The notes: a model not told the origin generated them from the sequence alone. Numbered from the stretch's first letter, positions 1-8,111 are shown. The stretch: DNA of 63,149 bases from Xanthobacteraceae bacterium (GCA_028282095.1 JANQIP010000136.1:1-63149); one strand, 5' to 3'. Translations and numbers: made by a program.

Positions 1-1
1 C

Positions 2-1246
2 ACGCGCTTCCTCAAGAGTTGGATTGCGTCACATTATTCCGATCGCGTTCTGGCTTGCTGGAAGGACGAAGAGCCGGCCGTGCGCCGCGTCGACCTGACG
101 GTGCGCTCGGGCCTGCTGCGATCGGCGCCGGCGGCGCCCAAGAACTCACAGACCATCGGCACGGAAGAGAAATCGCTTGGCGTTCCGCGCCCACTAACCG
201 CGCCCGAGCAATTCGGTGGATCGCCGCTGGATCCGAAACTGACCTTCGACACTTTTGTCGTCGGGCAATCAAACTCCTTCGCCCATGCCATGGCGAAAGA
301 GGTGACCGCGGCGCCGCGTGATGAGCAGAACTTTTTCAACCCGCTCTATGTTCATGCCCAAGTGGGCCTCGGCAAAACGCATATCCTTCAGGCGATGGCT
401 TGGGCGGGGATCAATGGCATGCGCCACTTTGCCTATCTCACCGCAGAGAAGTTTACCTTCAGCGTGCGCAACCACACTTCGCCTGATTTCAGGAACCTCC
501 TGCGTAGCCACACGCTGTTGGCCGACGACTTGCAATTTCTGCAGGGCAGAGAGGCAACCAGAGCATTCAGCTACATCCTCAACAGCATGATTGACGCCGG
601 TCGTCTCGTGGTGGTGGCCGCCGACAGGCCCCCGCTCGATCTTGAGAATCTCGACGAGCGGGTGCGCTCGCGGCTCGCCGGCGGGCTCGTCGTCGAAATG
701 GGTCCGCTGGGCGAGGAGCTGCGGCTGGAAATCCTCAAATGCCGGGTCGCCGCCGCCCGCCAGCATAACCCCGATTTCGACGTGCCGCCGGACGTCCTCG
801 CCTTCATCGCACGATCGGTGACCCATAATGGCCGCGACCTCGAGGGCGCGCTGAACCGGCTTATTGCGTGCAGCCGGATCGCCGCGCAGCCGATCACCCT
901 CGACGTTGCCGAGCGCGAAATCCGCGACCTCGTCCGGCCGGCCGAACCGCGCAGGATCAAGATCGAGGAAATCATCCACGTCGTGGCGCGCCACTACGGG
1001 GTGAGCCGGAGCGACATCGTCTCCGCGCGGCGGACCGCGAACGTCGTTCGTCCAAGGCAGGTCGGCTACTGGCTCGCCAAGCACATGACCTTGAAATCCC
1101 TCCCCGAGATCGGCCGCCGATTCGGTGGCCGGGATCATACGACCGCGCTCAGCGGCATCCGCAGGATCGATGGGCTGATTCAGTCGACCCCCGCTTTGGC
1201 GGAAGAAATCAAGAGGCTGCAGACCGAAATTCTGGAGTTGGCTTAG
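2..1246 (+). CDS. DnaA-like replication initiator, phage-encoded, 5' end off window
   Basis: The frame is open to the window edge, so the N-terminus is missing. The first 36 visible residues read like the end of DnaA domain I ('SHYSDRV', then 'VRRVDL'). A short linker follows, then an AAA+ domain: Walker A GLGKTH, Walker B 'LLADDLQFL', sensor 1 'VVVAADRPP', arginine-finger region 'LDERVRSRL', sensor 2 'GRDLEGAL'. Domain IV carries the DnaA signature GGRDHTTAL near the C-terminus. The stretch between Walker A and B is a few residues shorter than in chromosomal DnaA, and several normally fixed positions differ (AQVGLGKT for GGVGLGKT, ADD for IDD). With the downstream phage genes, this suggests a diverged phage paralogue that melts or marks the phage origin. 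A GTG at 80 is a less likely internal start because homology continues upstream. Confidence 0.85.
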   Translation, partial: TRFLKSWIASHYSDRVLACWKDEEPAVRRVDLTVRSGLLRSAPAAPKNSQTIGTEEKSLGVPRPLTAPEQFGGSPLDPKLTFDTFVVGQSNSFAHAMAKEVTAAPRDEQNFFNPLYVHAQVGLGKTHILQAMAWAGINGMRHFAYLTAEKFTFSVRNHTSPDFRNLLRSHTLLADDLQFLQGREATRAFSYILNSMIDAGRLVVVAADRPPLDLENLDERVRSRLAGGLVVEMGPLGEELRLEILKCRVAAARQHNPDFDVPPDVLAFIARSVTHNGRDLEGALNRLIACSRIAAQPITLDVAEREIRDLVRPAEPRRIKIEEIIHVVARHYGVSRSDIVSARRTANVVRPRQVGYWLAKHMTLKSLPEIGRRFGGRDHTTALSGIRRIDGLIQSTPALAEEIKRLQTEILELA

Positions 1247-1247
1247 T

Positions 1248-1454
1248 GGCCGTCAACCGCACCACCGCCATTCCTGGTCCGATCCCTATCGCGAGCAATA
1301 CGCCACCAAGCGCCGATGTTGGAATTGCGGACTCATGAAAATCACCCGCCACGAGCCGGGAATCATCCCGTGGACCGAATAATGGCGGGACGGGGAGCGA
1401 GTCCAGATGAACGAGAACGGGCGCAAGACGCCGCCGTGTGAGGGGAAGGCATGA
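1248..1454 (+). pseudogene. Small zinc-knuckle-like protein interrupted by an in-frame stop
   Basis: One frame reads a coherent small protein: a His-rich start, then 'WSDPYREQY', a Cys pair 'RRCWNCGLM' and 'ITRHEPGIIPWTE'. It then hits TAA at 1380-1382. The same frame resumes directly with 'WRDGERVQMNENG' and 'TPPCEG', ending in TGA at 1452-1454. That stop overlaps the next gene's ATG at 1451 in the usual phage coupled arrangement. No good start codon is seen in frame at the 5' end; a GTG at 1246 lies in another frame. I infer a degraded coupled gene, or a sequencing error. The in-frame ATG at 1335 would give only 15 residues. Confidence 0.5.
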
Positions 1455-2125
1455 CTCTCAAAGCCTATACCGTCCTTGAGGACACCGAGAATACCGGCGG
1501 CATCGTTTTTGCGCGCTCAAGCGCGGAAGCGCGTCGCGAGGGCTCGTGCGAGTTCGGGGACGGTGATTTCAATTGGGGTAAGGCCCGGCGCGCCCCGTGG
1601 GCCGATGAATACGCGCCCGGCCCGGTGCCGTGGAAGGTTCTGTTTGATCACGGATGGTGGACCAAGTGCGACGGGTGCGGTTGTACGATTCAAGAGGGCG
1701 CCTGCGACGATGACTGCAACGAGCGAGAGTTCGATATCGTTGAGGTTGGGGCCGCGGTCTACTGCACGCCCGAATGCCGCGAACGCCATCTCGCCGAACA
1801 GGAGGAGCATGCGCGCATCGCTTCGGTGGTCATCGCGCACCTGACGGATCGTGTTCTTCGCGCGTGCCCTGGCGCAATCATCGCTCCTCATGCGCATGTC
1901 TATGTGCGCCCCGGCCAGGCACGGCCACACGCTGTTGAAGTGGCTTTGGTCTCGTTTGTGTTTCCTGGTTGTCGGTATGGGGCGGCCCAATTGCGCTTCG
2001 ATCGCGGTGACGGACCGCCAACATTCTCGATCTGCCGCGGCGATAGGATCGCCTTCTCGCGTTGGGCTGCCGCCGGCTATCCGCCCCACATGATGGATTC
2101 CGCCGCGGAGGGTTGCGCGGCATGA
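1451..2125 (+). CDS. Cysteine-rich phage protein of unknown function
   Basis: A 224-residue protein with a strong ribosome site (AGGGGAAGG) just before ATG 1451. The N-terminal ~60 residues resemble a small alpha/beta module. Cys clusters then follow at about residues 74-90 (CDGCGC, CDDDC) and 110 (CTPEC), suggesting two bound zinc ions. The C-terminal half contains no motif I recognise. It sits in the early operon between the DnaA-like gene and the methylase; its stop overlaps the next small ORF (ATGA). Function unknown. Confidence 0.65.
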   Translation: MTLKAYTVLEDTENTGGIVFARSSAEARREGSCEFGDGDFNWGKARRAPWADEYAPGPVPWKVLFDHGWWTKCDGCGCTIQEGACDDDCNEREFDIVEVGAAVYCTPECRERHLAEQEEHARIASVVIAHLTDRVLRACPGAIIAPHAHVYVRPGQARPHAVEVALVSFVFPGCRYGAAQLRFDRGDGPPTFSICRGDRIAFSRWAAAGYPPHMMDSAAEGCAA

Positions 2126-2274
2126 CTCTCGGCTCTCACGAGATCGGCGACTGCAGAGGCACCGCAGGCGAGGGCGCGGTCACCCGTCCGGTCTCCGGTG
2201 GCATGACGCCATCGGAGACCGCGGGCAATGCGGTGCACCGGAGCAACACGCTCTGGCCGGAGCCAAGATCATGA
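2122..2274 (+). CDS. Small coupled ORF, 50 residues, unknown
   Basis: ATG 2122 overlaps the stop of the upstream gene (ATGA), and its TGA at 2272-2274 overlaps the ATG of the methylase at 2271 in the same way. This double coupling is the best evidence that it is translated. The peptide is Gly/Thr/Ser-rich with a single Cys and no recognisable domain. It may exist mainly to couple translation of the methylase. Confidence 0.4.
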   Translation: MTLGSHEIGDCRGTAGEGAVTRPVSGGMTPSETAGNAVHRSNTLWPEPRS

Positions 2275-3911
2275 CCTCGGTCGACATCCGGATCGGGGAT
2301 TGCCTGGAGGTGCTGCGCACGCTGCCGGACGAGAGCGTGCATTGCGTGGTGAGCTCGCCGCCGTATTGGGGCCAGAGGGACTACAAGATCGAGCCGAGCA
2401 TTTGGGGCGGCGATCCGGCCTGCCCGCATGAGTTCACTTGCGAAACCGTCGAACGTGAAATCCGCACGGGTCTAGGGCTCGCCGCTCTTGGAGAGCGCTA
2501 CCGCGGCGGCGGCCATAAGCAGGCCAAGGTCGGTCACGTCAAGCACGAACACGGCTTCTGCACCCGCTGCGGGGCCTGGCGCGGCGCGCTCGGGCTCGAG
2601 CCTACCTGGCAGCTCTATGTCGCGCATATCGTCGAGGTGTTTCGCGAGGTTCGGCGGGTGCTGCGCAAGGACGGCACGCTCTGGCTCAATCTCGGCGACT
2701 GCTACGCAACGGGCGCCGGAGCGGTCGGCGAGCATTCTGGTGGCGGCGATCAGGGTGCGCGTTGGGCAGGGGCGTCGCCCGAGCGAGGCGAGCGCTGTCG
2801 GTCGCTTCGCGACGGCCGACATGCCGGCAAGCACACGGCAATGACCGCGCTTGGCCCGATGACGCAGCCCAATCGGATGCCGCAACCAGGCCTCAAGCCG
2901 AAGGACCTGGTGGGCATTCCGTGGCGCGTCGCATTCGCGTTGCAGGACGATGGCTGGTTTCTGCGTCAGGACATTATCTGGCAGAAGGCGAACCCGATGC
3001 CGGAGTCGGTCACCGACCGGCCGACTACCGCGCATGAGCACATTTTCCTGCTGTCCAAATCCGGGAACACGCTGTGTTGGCGTCACCGGGACGGGCGATG
3101 GGTGTGGACCAAGCCCGAGCCCGATTACATCTGGCGTCACCGCAAGACGCGAGAGGAGCGCCGCGAACCGCAGCACTGCAAAGACTGGATCCGGGTCAAT
3201 CTGTGGCGGGGCTACGACTACTGGTATGACGCCTTTGCCATCATGGAGCCGTCGTCGCCGAACTCGCATGCGAGGGCGGCGCGATCGCGCAGCACGGAGC
3301 ACAAATGGGCTGACGCCTGCCCGCAATCACCGCAGACCATCGCCGTCAACCCGCCGGTTGCCGGGCGGCTGCGGGAAGTCGGCATCGGCAACGGCGCGCG
3401 GCCGACGAAGGGCGCACCAAATGGCGCCGCACATAGGCCGGGACGAAACTCGCGCGTGCATGTCGACCGGGTCCCGCGCAGCCGAAAGCTCGCCCCTCAC
3501 GACGGCCAAGGGCCGCGCATCAAGAACAACGAAAACTACAACGCGGCGCTCGGCACGGCCGACCTCGTGGCGATGCGCAACAAGCGCAGCGTTTGGACGA
3601 TTGCGACCGAGCCGTTCAAAGATGGGCACTTCGCCACCTTTGCGCCCGCACTTGTCGAGCCGTGCGTGCTCGCCGGATGCCCGGAAGGCGGCACGGTCCT
3701 CGACCCGTTTGCCGGCGCGGGCACCGTGGGGCTGGTCGCGCATCGGCTCCAGCGCCACGCCATCCTGATCGAGCGCAATCCCGATTACGCGGCGATGGCC
3801 GAGCGGCGCATCCGTGAGGATGCACCGCTGATGGCGGCACCGGTCGTGGCGGCGACGCCGGATGACTCCGCCGGGCAGGCCGAGATGTTCTCCGAGGGAG
3901 ACGCGGCATGA
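2271..3911 (+). CDS. Site-specific DNA methyltransferase (N4-cytosine-type motif)
   Basis: A 546-residue amino-methyltransferase of the beta type. Catalytic motif IV is 'SSPPYW' at about residues 29-34, and the SAM-binding motif I 'DPFAGAGT' lies near the C-terminus, followed by 'IERNPDY'. SPPY favours N4-cytosine over N6-adenine methylation, but the base cannot be settled from sequence. A CxxC pair ('CTRCGAW') and a long basic insert at about 330-430 probably form the target-recognition region. No restriction enzyme is adjacent, so this is most likely an orphan phage methylase protecting phage DNA from host restriction. It is coupled on both sides by ATGA overlaps. Confidence 0.85.
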   Translation: MTSVDIRIGDCLEVLRTLPDESVHCVVSSPPYWGQRDYKIEPSIWGGDPACPHEFTCETVEREIRTGLGLAALGERYRGGGHKQAKVGHVKHEHGFCTRCGAWRGALGLEPTWQLYVAHIVEVFREVRRVLRKDGTLWLNLGDCYATGAGAVGEHSGGGDQGARWAGASPERGERCRSLRDGRHAGKHTAMTALGPMTQPNRMPQPGLKPKDLVGIPWRVAFALQDDGWFLRQDIIWQKANPMPESVTDRPTTAHEHIFLLSKSGNTLCWRHRDGRWVWTKPEPDYIWRHRKTREERREPQHCKDWIRVNLWRGYDYWYDAFAIMEPSSPNSHARAARSRSTEHKWADACPQSPQTIAVNPPVAGRLREVGIGNGARPTKGAPNGAAHRPGRNSRVHVDRVPRSRKLAPHDGQGPRIKNNENYNAALGTADLVAMRNKRSVWTIATEPFKDGHFATFAPALVEPCVLAGCPEGGTVLDPFAGAGTVGLVAHRLQRHAILIERNPDYAAMAERRIREDAPLMAAPVVAATPDDSAGQAEMFSEGDAA

Positions 3912-4252
3912 AGGTGGTCACCCGCGCGCGCGATGCGATCACGGGAGGTCCGGAGGCCGGGCCGGGCAGGCCGCGGCAGGACGGGCAGACACTGGAGATC
4001 ACGCGCCTCGCGACCGACGGGACGCCCAACGCCTGCTCGTATCTGTACGGTGCAGCCCAGCGAGCCTGTGCTGCTCTCGGCTACACCCGGCTTGGGACCT
4101 ACATCCTCAAGTCCGAATCCGGTCGGTCGCTGAGAGCTGCCGGATGGCGACAAATCGGCGACGTGCGCGGGCGCTCCTGGTCGTGCCCGTCGCGGCCTCG
4201 CGTCGATAAGCACCCAACGCAAGACAAGCTCTTGTTCGAGGCGCCGCTATGA
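3908..4252 (+). CDS. XF1762-like phage protein
   Basis: A 114-residue protein with the segments 'NACSYLYGAA', 'LGYTRLGTYIL', 'SLRAAGWR' and 'RSWSCPSRPR' followed by 'KHPTQDK'. I recognise these as the XF1762 family, small proteins of phage early regions; the fold recalls a GNAT-like core. No biochemical role is known to me. ATG 3908 overlaps the methylase stop, and its own stop overlaps ATG 4249. Confidence 0.7.
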   Translation: MKVVTRARDAITGGPEAGPGRPRQDGQTLEITRLATDGTPNACSYLYGAAQRACAALGYTRLGTYILKSESGRSLRAAGWRQIGDVRGRSWSCPSRPRVDKHPTQDKLLFEAPL

Positions 4253-5055
4253 GTGGGCGCGCTGACAGCCGCGATCCGAAGCTGCGCTTCATCTCCCTTG
4301 GCGCAGGCGTGCAAAGCACGGCCATGGCGCTGATGGCGGCACGCGGGAAAATCGGGCCGATGCCGGATTGCGCAATCTTCGCTGACACGGGGTGGGAGCC
4401 CAGAGGGGTCTACGGTCATCTCGAGTGGTTGAGAAGCGAACTGCCGTACCCGGTGCTTGTCGTTTCCGCAGGCAACATTCGCTCCGATACCATCTCCAGG
4501 TCCAACACCACTGGCCAGCGCTTCGCTGCCATCCCTTGGTACACGGTGTCCCCAACCGGCAAGCGTGGGATGGGCCGGCGCCAATGCACCAATGAGTACA
4601 AACTCCGGCCGATCCAGCGGAGAGTAGTCGAACTTATGGGTGGGCGCGTGCGCGGCGGTGCTGAGGCGTGGATCGGCATTTCCGCGGACGAGGTCGCGCG
4701 CATGAAGCCATCGCGCGTCCGTTACATACTCAACCGGTTTCCCCTCATCGATCTGTGGCTCTCGCGGCGCGACTGCCTCGCTTGGTTGGGTGATCACGGC
4801 TACCCGGAGCCGCCGCGGTCGGCATGCATCGGATGCCCATTCCGCTCAGACGCCGAGTGGCGAGCGCTATCGCTAAGCGAATTTGCGGACGCCGTCGAAG
4901 TTGACCACGCGATCAGACGGCAGCCCGGCGCTCAGCATGAGCAATACGCTCATTCAAGTAGGAAGCCGCTGTCGCTCGTCGATCTTTCGACAGCGGAAGA
5001 GCGCGGGCAGTTCAACTTGTTTCTCGAAGAGTGCGAAGGAATGTGCGGTGTCTGA
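4249..5055 (+). CDS. PP-loop ATPase, PAPS-reductase/DndC-like
   Basis: A 268-residue protein opening with a PP-loop-type phosphate-binding motif ('SLGAGVQSTA', residues ~16-25) and 'FADTGWEP', as in PAPS reductases and other adenine-nucleotide alpha-hydrolases. Cysteines occur at 'QCTNEYK', 'RDCLAW' and 'ACIGCPF', a set that could hold an Fe-S cluster as in DndC. Such proteins activate sulfate-like or nucleotide substrates; phage members are common, but their reaction is not established. Its location between two DNA methylases suggests a part in DNA modification or anti-restriction, which is inference only. Confidence 0.7.
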   Translation: MSGRADSRDPKLRFISLGAGVQSTAMALMAARGKIGPMPDCAIFADTGWEPRGVYGHLEWLRSELPYPVLVVSAGNIRSDTISRSNTTGQRFAAIPWYTVSPTGKRGMGRRQCTNEYKLRPIQRRVVELMGGRVRGGAEAWIGISADEVARMKPSRVRYILNRFPLIDLWLSRRDCLAWLGDHGYPEPPRSACIGCPFRSDAEWRALSLSEFADAVEVDHAIRRQPGAQHEQYAHSSRKPLSLVDLSTAEERGQFNLFLEECEGMCGV

Positions 5056-6700
5056 TTCCGTTCACGCACGCGAGCTCGTGGTCGATGCCTTCGCCGGCGG
5101 TGGCGGGGCAAGCCTCGGCATAGAGATGGCGCTCGGCGCCTCGCCCGATATCGCGATCAATCACGATGCCGTCGCGATCGGGATGCACGCGGCGAACCAC
5201 CCGAGCACCATCCACCTGAATTCCAATATCTGGAAGGTCGATCCGGCCGACGTCGAGCCGGGAAGGCCGATCGGGCTTCTCTGGGCCTCGCCGGATTGCA
5301 CTTTTCACTCGAAGGCTAAAGGCGGCGTGCCGATCAGGCACGAAGGGCGCATGAGCCGCGATCTCGGCTGGATCGTCGTGCTGTGGGCGGAGCGCCGTCG
5401 GCCGCGCGTCATCATCGTGGAAAACGTTGAGGAGTGGGCGGATTGGGGTCCGCTGGTCGAAGTAGAGGATGGCCGGCTGCGGCCGTGTCGTAAGCGCAAG
5501 GGCGAAACGTTCCAGCGCTGGGTGCGGGAACTGAGGCGGCTGGGCTATCGCGTCGAATGGCGGGAGATCAGGGCCTGCGATCTTAGGACGCCGACGATCC
5601 GCAAGCGGCTCTACGTCATCGCCCGTTGTGACAGCGAGCCGATCGTGTGGCCCAAGCCCACACATGGTCCGGTGCATAATCAAGGCGGTTCGGCGCATAA
5701 ACCGAGTAGCCCCGCGCATAATCTCAGGCCGTATCGCACGGCGGCTGAGATCATCGACTGGTCGATTCCCTGTCCATCCATTTTCGACAGTGCCGAAGAG
5801 ATCATGCGCAAGCACGGCGTGCGCGCGATCCGCCCGCTCGCCGAAAACACCATGGCGCGCATCGCCCGCGGCGTGAAGCGCTACGTGCTCGACGCGGCCG
5901 AGCCGTTCATCATCCCGATCACCCACACGGGCGACGCGCGAACCTACGGGATCGGCGAGCCGTTGCGCACGGTCACTACAGCGCATCGCGGTGAGCATGC
6001 GCTGGTCATGCCCTATTTCGTGCCACGCTATGGCGAGCGGCCGGGCCAGGAGCCGCGCACCAGGTCGGCCGACGAGCCCATGTCGGCGATCGTGCCGACC
6101 GCCAATGGCGGAAGTCTCGTTGCCGCATTTCTTGCGCAACATAATACGGACATGGTCGGGCACGACGCGCGCAACCCGGTGTCCACTATTGTCGGGAAGG
6201 GTTCGACGCAGGCCGTCGTCTCGGCTGGCCTGATCAATATGCGGGGCAGCGCGTCCGACCAACTTATGCCGCGTTCGGTCGAAGCGCCGATCGCCGCGCT
6301 GACGGCGCACGGCACCCACGCCGCTGAAGTCCGCGCGTTTCTCCTCAAGTACTATGGTGCCGATCAAGACCCTCGTCTCGGGGAGCCACTGCACACCGCG
6401 ACCGCCAAAGCGCGGTTCGGTCTGGTCACCGTCACGATCGGCGGCGAAGCCTATGCCATCGTCGATATCGGCATGCGTATGCTGATCCCGCGCGAGCTGT
6501 TCCGAGGGAACGGCTTTCCCGAGTCGTACATCATCGATCGCAGGGCCGACGGCACGCCGATCACCAAGACCGACCAGATCCGCATGGTGGGCAACAGCGT
6601 CTGCCCGCCGGTCGCCGAAGCGCTGGTGCGCGCGAATTATGCGCCGCGTGAAGTCGGCGCCGATGATCTACCCGCGTTCACCCTCCAGGCAGCGGAGTGA
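5048..6700 (+). CDS. C5-cytosine DNA methyltransferase with repeat insertion
   Basis: The frame is open from 4883, but GTG 5048, with AAGGA about 7 bases upstream, fits best (550 residues). Motif I is 'VDAFAGGGGASLG', the catalytic loop 'ASPDCTFHS' (Cys present, with PDC instead of the usual PPC), then 'ENVEEW', and motif X near the end 'VGNSVCPP'. Between them lie about five degenerate repeats built on 'P..T(I/V)', each followed by a hydrophobic 'V.AFL'-like strand. These form the expanded target-recognition region seen in some phage enzymes. It probably methylates phage DNA against restriction. Overlaps the upstream gene by 8 bases. Confidence 0.85.
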   Translation: MSDSVHARELVVDAFAGGGGASLGIEMALGASPDIAINHDAVAIGMHAANHPSTIHLNSNIWKVDPADVEPGRPIGLLWASPDCTFHSKAKGGVPIRHEGRMSRDLGWIVVLWAERRRPRVIIVENVEEWADWGPLVEVEDGRLRPCRKRKGETFQRWVRELRRLGYRVEWREIRACDLRTPTIRKRLYVIARCDSEPIVWPKPTHGPVHNQGGSAHKPSSPAHNLRPYRTAAEIIDWSIPCPSIFDSAEEIMRKHGVRAIRPLAENTMARIARGVKRYVLDAAEPFIIPITHTGDARTYGIGEPLRTVTTAHRGEHALVMPYFVPRYGERPGQEPRTRSADEPMSAIVPTANGGSLVAAFLAQHNTDMVGHDARNPVSTIVGKGSTQAVVSAGLINMRGSASDQLMPRSVEAPIAALTAHGTHAAEVRAFLLKYYGADQDPRLGEPLHTATAKARFGLVTVTIGGEAYAIVDIGMRMLIPRELFRGNGFPESYIIDRRADGTPITKTDQIRMVGNSVCPPVAEALVRANYAPREVGADDLPAFTLQAAE

Positions 6701-6703
6701 GCG

Positions 6704-8041
6704 ATGGGTGCGCTTGCGACATCGATCCTCACCGACCCGCGGCTCGATTCGCTTGATGCCGAGACGTACCGCGCGTTCGCACGGATCGCATGTTTCGTGG
6801 CGCAAGGGGGCGAGCTCGATCTCGCGGCTGTGGAGAAGGCGAGCAAGCTTGGTCCGCTCTCAACCGCGCGGATAGTTGCCGCGCTCGCCGATGCCGGCCT
6901 GATCGGGGAAGATTCGGAGGGGCGGCTCAGGCTTGGCAACGGCGCGATGTCGCATTTTTCTGCATCAAATGAGGGCGCGAAAAGCGACACCGCGCGGAGG
7001 GCGTCGGTGGCCGCCGTCGACAATGTCGTGGCGATGCCGGAAACGGAAAAGCGACGGCCGATGACCGTCGCCGAGCGCAAGCGCCGCAGCCGCGCCCGGA
7101 AATCGGCGCAGCTCCGGCTCCCGCTGGTCGGCGGCGCCATTCCCGGCGGAAAGAACCGCCGTGTCACGGCAGCCCGTCACAATGTCACGAAAAACGTCAC
7201 GCCGCGTGACAGCAGCGCGGCGCAATCCGAGATTTCCCAATCGGTTCAGTGCGAGGAAAATCAACCTGTCACGAAACCGAGCGTGACAGGTGTCACGAAA
7301 TCCGAAAACGGGTTATATATATATAATAATAACTATCTTCAAAAAGAAGAAGATATATATACGGCTGATGTCACGCGTCACGCCGCTCGTCGTGACAGTC
7401 GGCGAAAAACGATCCCGCCCCCGGTTCAGGCAGTGATCGATCACTGCCTGCCGAAGCGGTGGCCGCCGAGGAAAGGCGAAAACCCGAAACGCGAAGCGAT
7501 AGAAGCCCTCACCGAGGCGTGGCTCCCAGACGATGATCCGCAGGTCGTGATTGCAGCGTTCGAGCGCTGGCGCGCAAGCGCAGCGACGGTCGACCTCCAG
7601 AACACGCCGCATATCCCCCAAGCCAAGACCTGGTTCGGCAAGAGGCGCTGGGAGGACTGGCTGCCGGCGGCCGATCCGCCACGCAAGGAGGCCTCGCCGG
7701 CGATCCGGGCGCCGCCGGCGATCGATCCGATCGATACGGCTACCGTCAATGACCTACGCTGGCTCAAGTTTTCCGAGCTGGTTTCAGCCGCCATCGGGCC
7801 TGAGCATTGGCAAAGCTGGTTCAGCCGCCTTGTTCCGCGGGAGGTCGAACACGGCGTGCTTCGCATCGCGGCGCCTACTCGGTTCGTCGCGACCTATGTC
7901 GAAAGTCACTATGGCAGCCACGTGCGATCCGCCGCGGGAGCAGCCTACGGTACCGAGCGGGTGTTCATCACCGGCGAACCGGAAGCGATGCGGGCGGCGC
8001 AGACGAAACGCGCCGCGGCAGGCGCGCGAGCGCCGCCGTGA
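6704..8041 (+). CDS. Phage replication protein: winged-helix N-terminus, embedded origin, C-terminal DnaA domain I
   Basis: A 445-residue protein. Residues ~10-80 look like a winged helix ('LDAETYRAFARI', then 'IVAALADAGLI'). Residues ~150-231 are low-complexity and are encoded by the repeat/AT-tract origin. Residues ~240-325 carry the phage replication-protein pattern ending in 'PHIPQAKTWF' and 'RWEDWL'. Residues ~345-430 match DnaA domain I ('LVSAAIGPEHWQSWF', 'LRIAAPTRFVATY', 'ESHYGSHV'), the part of DnaA that contacts DnaB helicase. The likely role is binding its own origin and loading helicase, like lambda O. It follows the C5 methylase by 3 bases. Confidence 0.75.
   Translation: MGALATSILTDPRLDSLDAETYRAFARIACFVAQGGELDLAAVEKASKLGPLSTARIVAALADAGLIGEDSEGRLRLGNGAMSHFSASNEGAKSDTARRASVAAVDNVVAMPETEKRRPMTVAERKRRSRARKSAQLRLPLVGGAIPGGKNRRVTAARHNVTKNVTPRDSSAAQSEISQSVQCEENQPVTKPSVTGVTKSENGLYIYNNNYLQKEEDIYTADVTRHAARRDSRRKTIPPPVQAVIDHCLPKRWPPRKGENPKREAIEALTEAWLPDDDPQVVIAAFERWRASAATVDLQNTPHIPQAKTWFGKRRWEDWLPAADPPRKEASPAIRAPPAIDPIDTATVNDLRWLKFSELVSAAIGPEHWQSWFSRLVPREVEHGVLRIAAPTRFVATYVESHYGSHVRSAAGAAYGTERVFITGEPEAMRAAQTKRAAAGARAPP
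7163..7396 (+). other. Putative phage origin of replication (iterons plus AT tract)
   Basis: Eleven GTCAC(G) or CGTGAC elements occur in 234 bases: 7163, 7176, 7184, 7196, 7268, 7292, 7370 and 7377 direct; 7205, 7282 and 7391 inverted. The extended form TGTCACGAAA appears three times (7183, 7267, 7291). Between the two clusters lies a ~50-base AT tract (7312-7361) of TATA runs and an AAAAAGAAGAAG stretch, far below the local GC content. Iterons beside an AT-rich melting region inside the replication-protein gene is the lambda O/ori arrangement. Confidence 0.7.
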
Positions 8042-8111
8042 CTCCCATCTCATCATATCGCCCGAGCGAGCAAAATGAATGATGGAAACGGCTGAAGGAG
8101 CCAGTGGGGAC

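Noticed and set aside
80..1246. DnaA-like gene starting at GTG 80
   Set aside because: DnaA domain I sequence continues upstream in frame to the window edge, so the gene is cut by the window rather than starting here.
2472..3326. 284-residue minus-strand ORF inside the methylase gene
   Set aside because: It is an antisense shadow of a strong coding region, with Arg-rich composition and no motifs.
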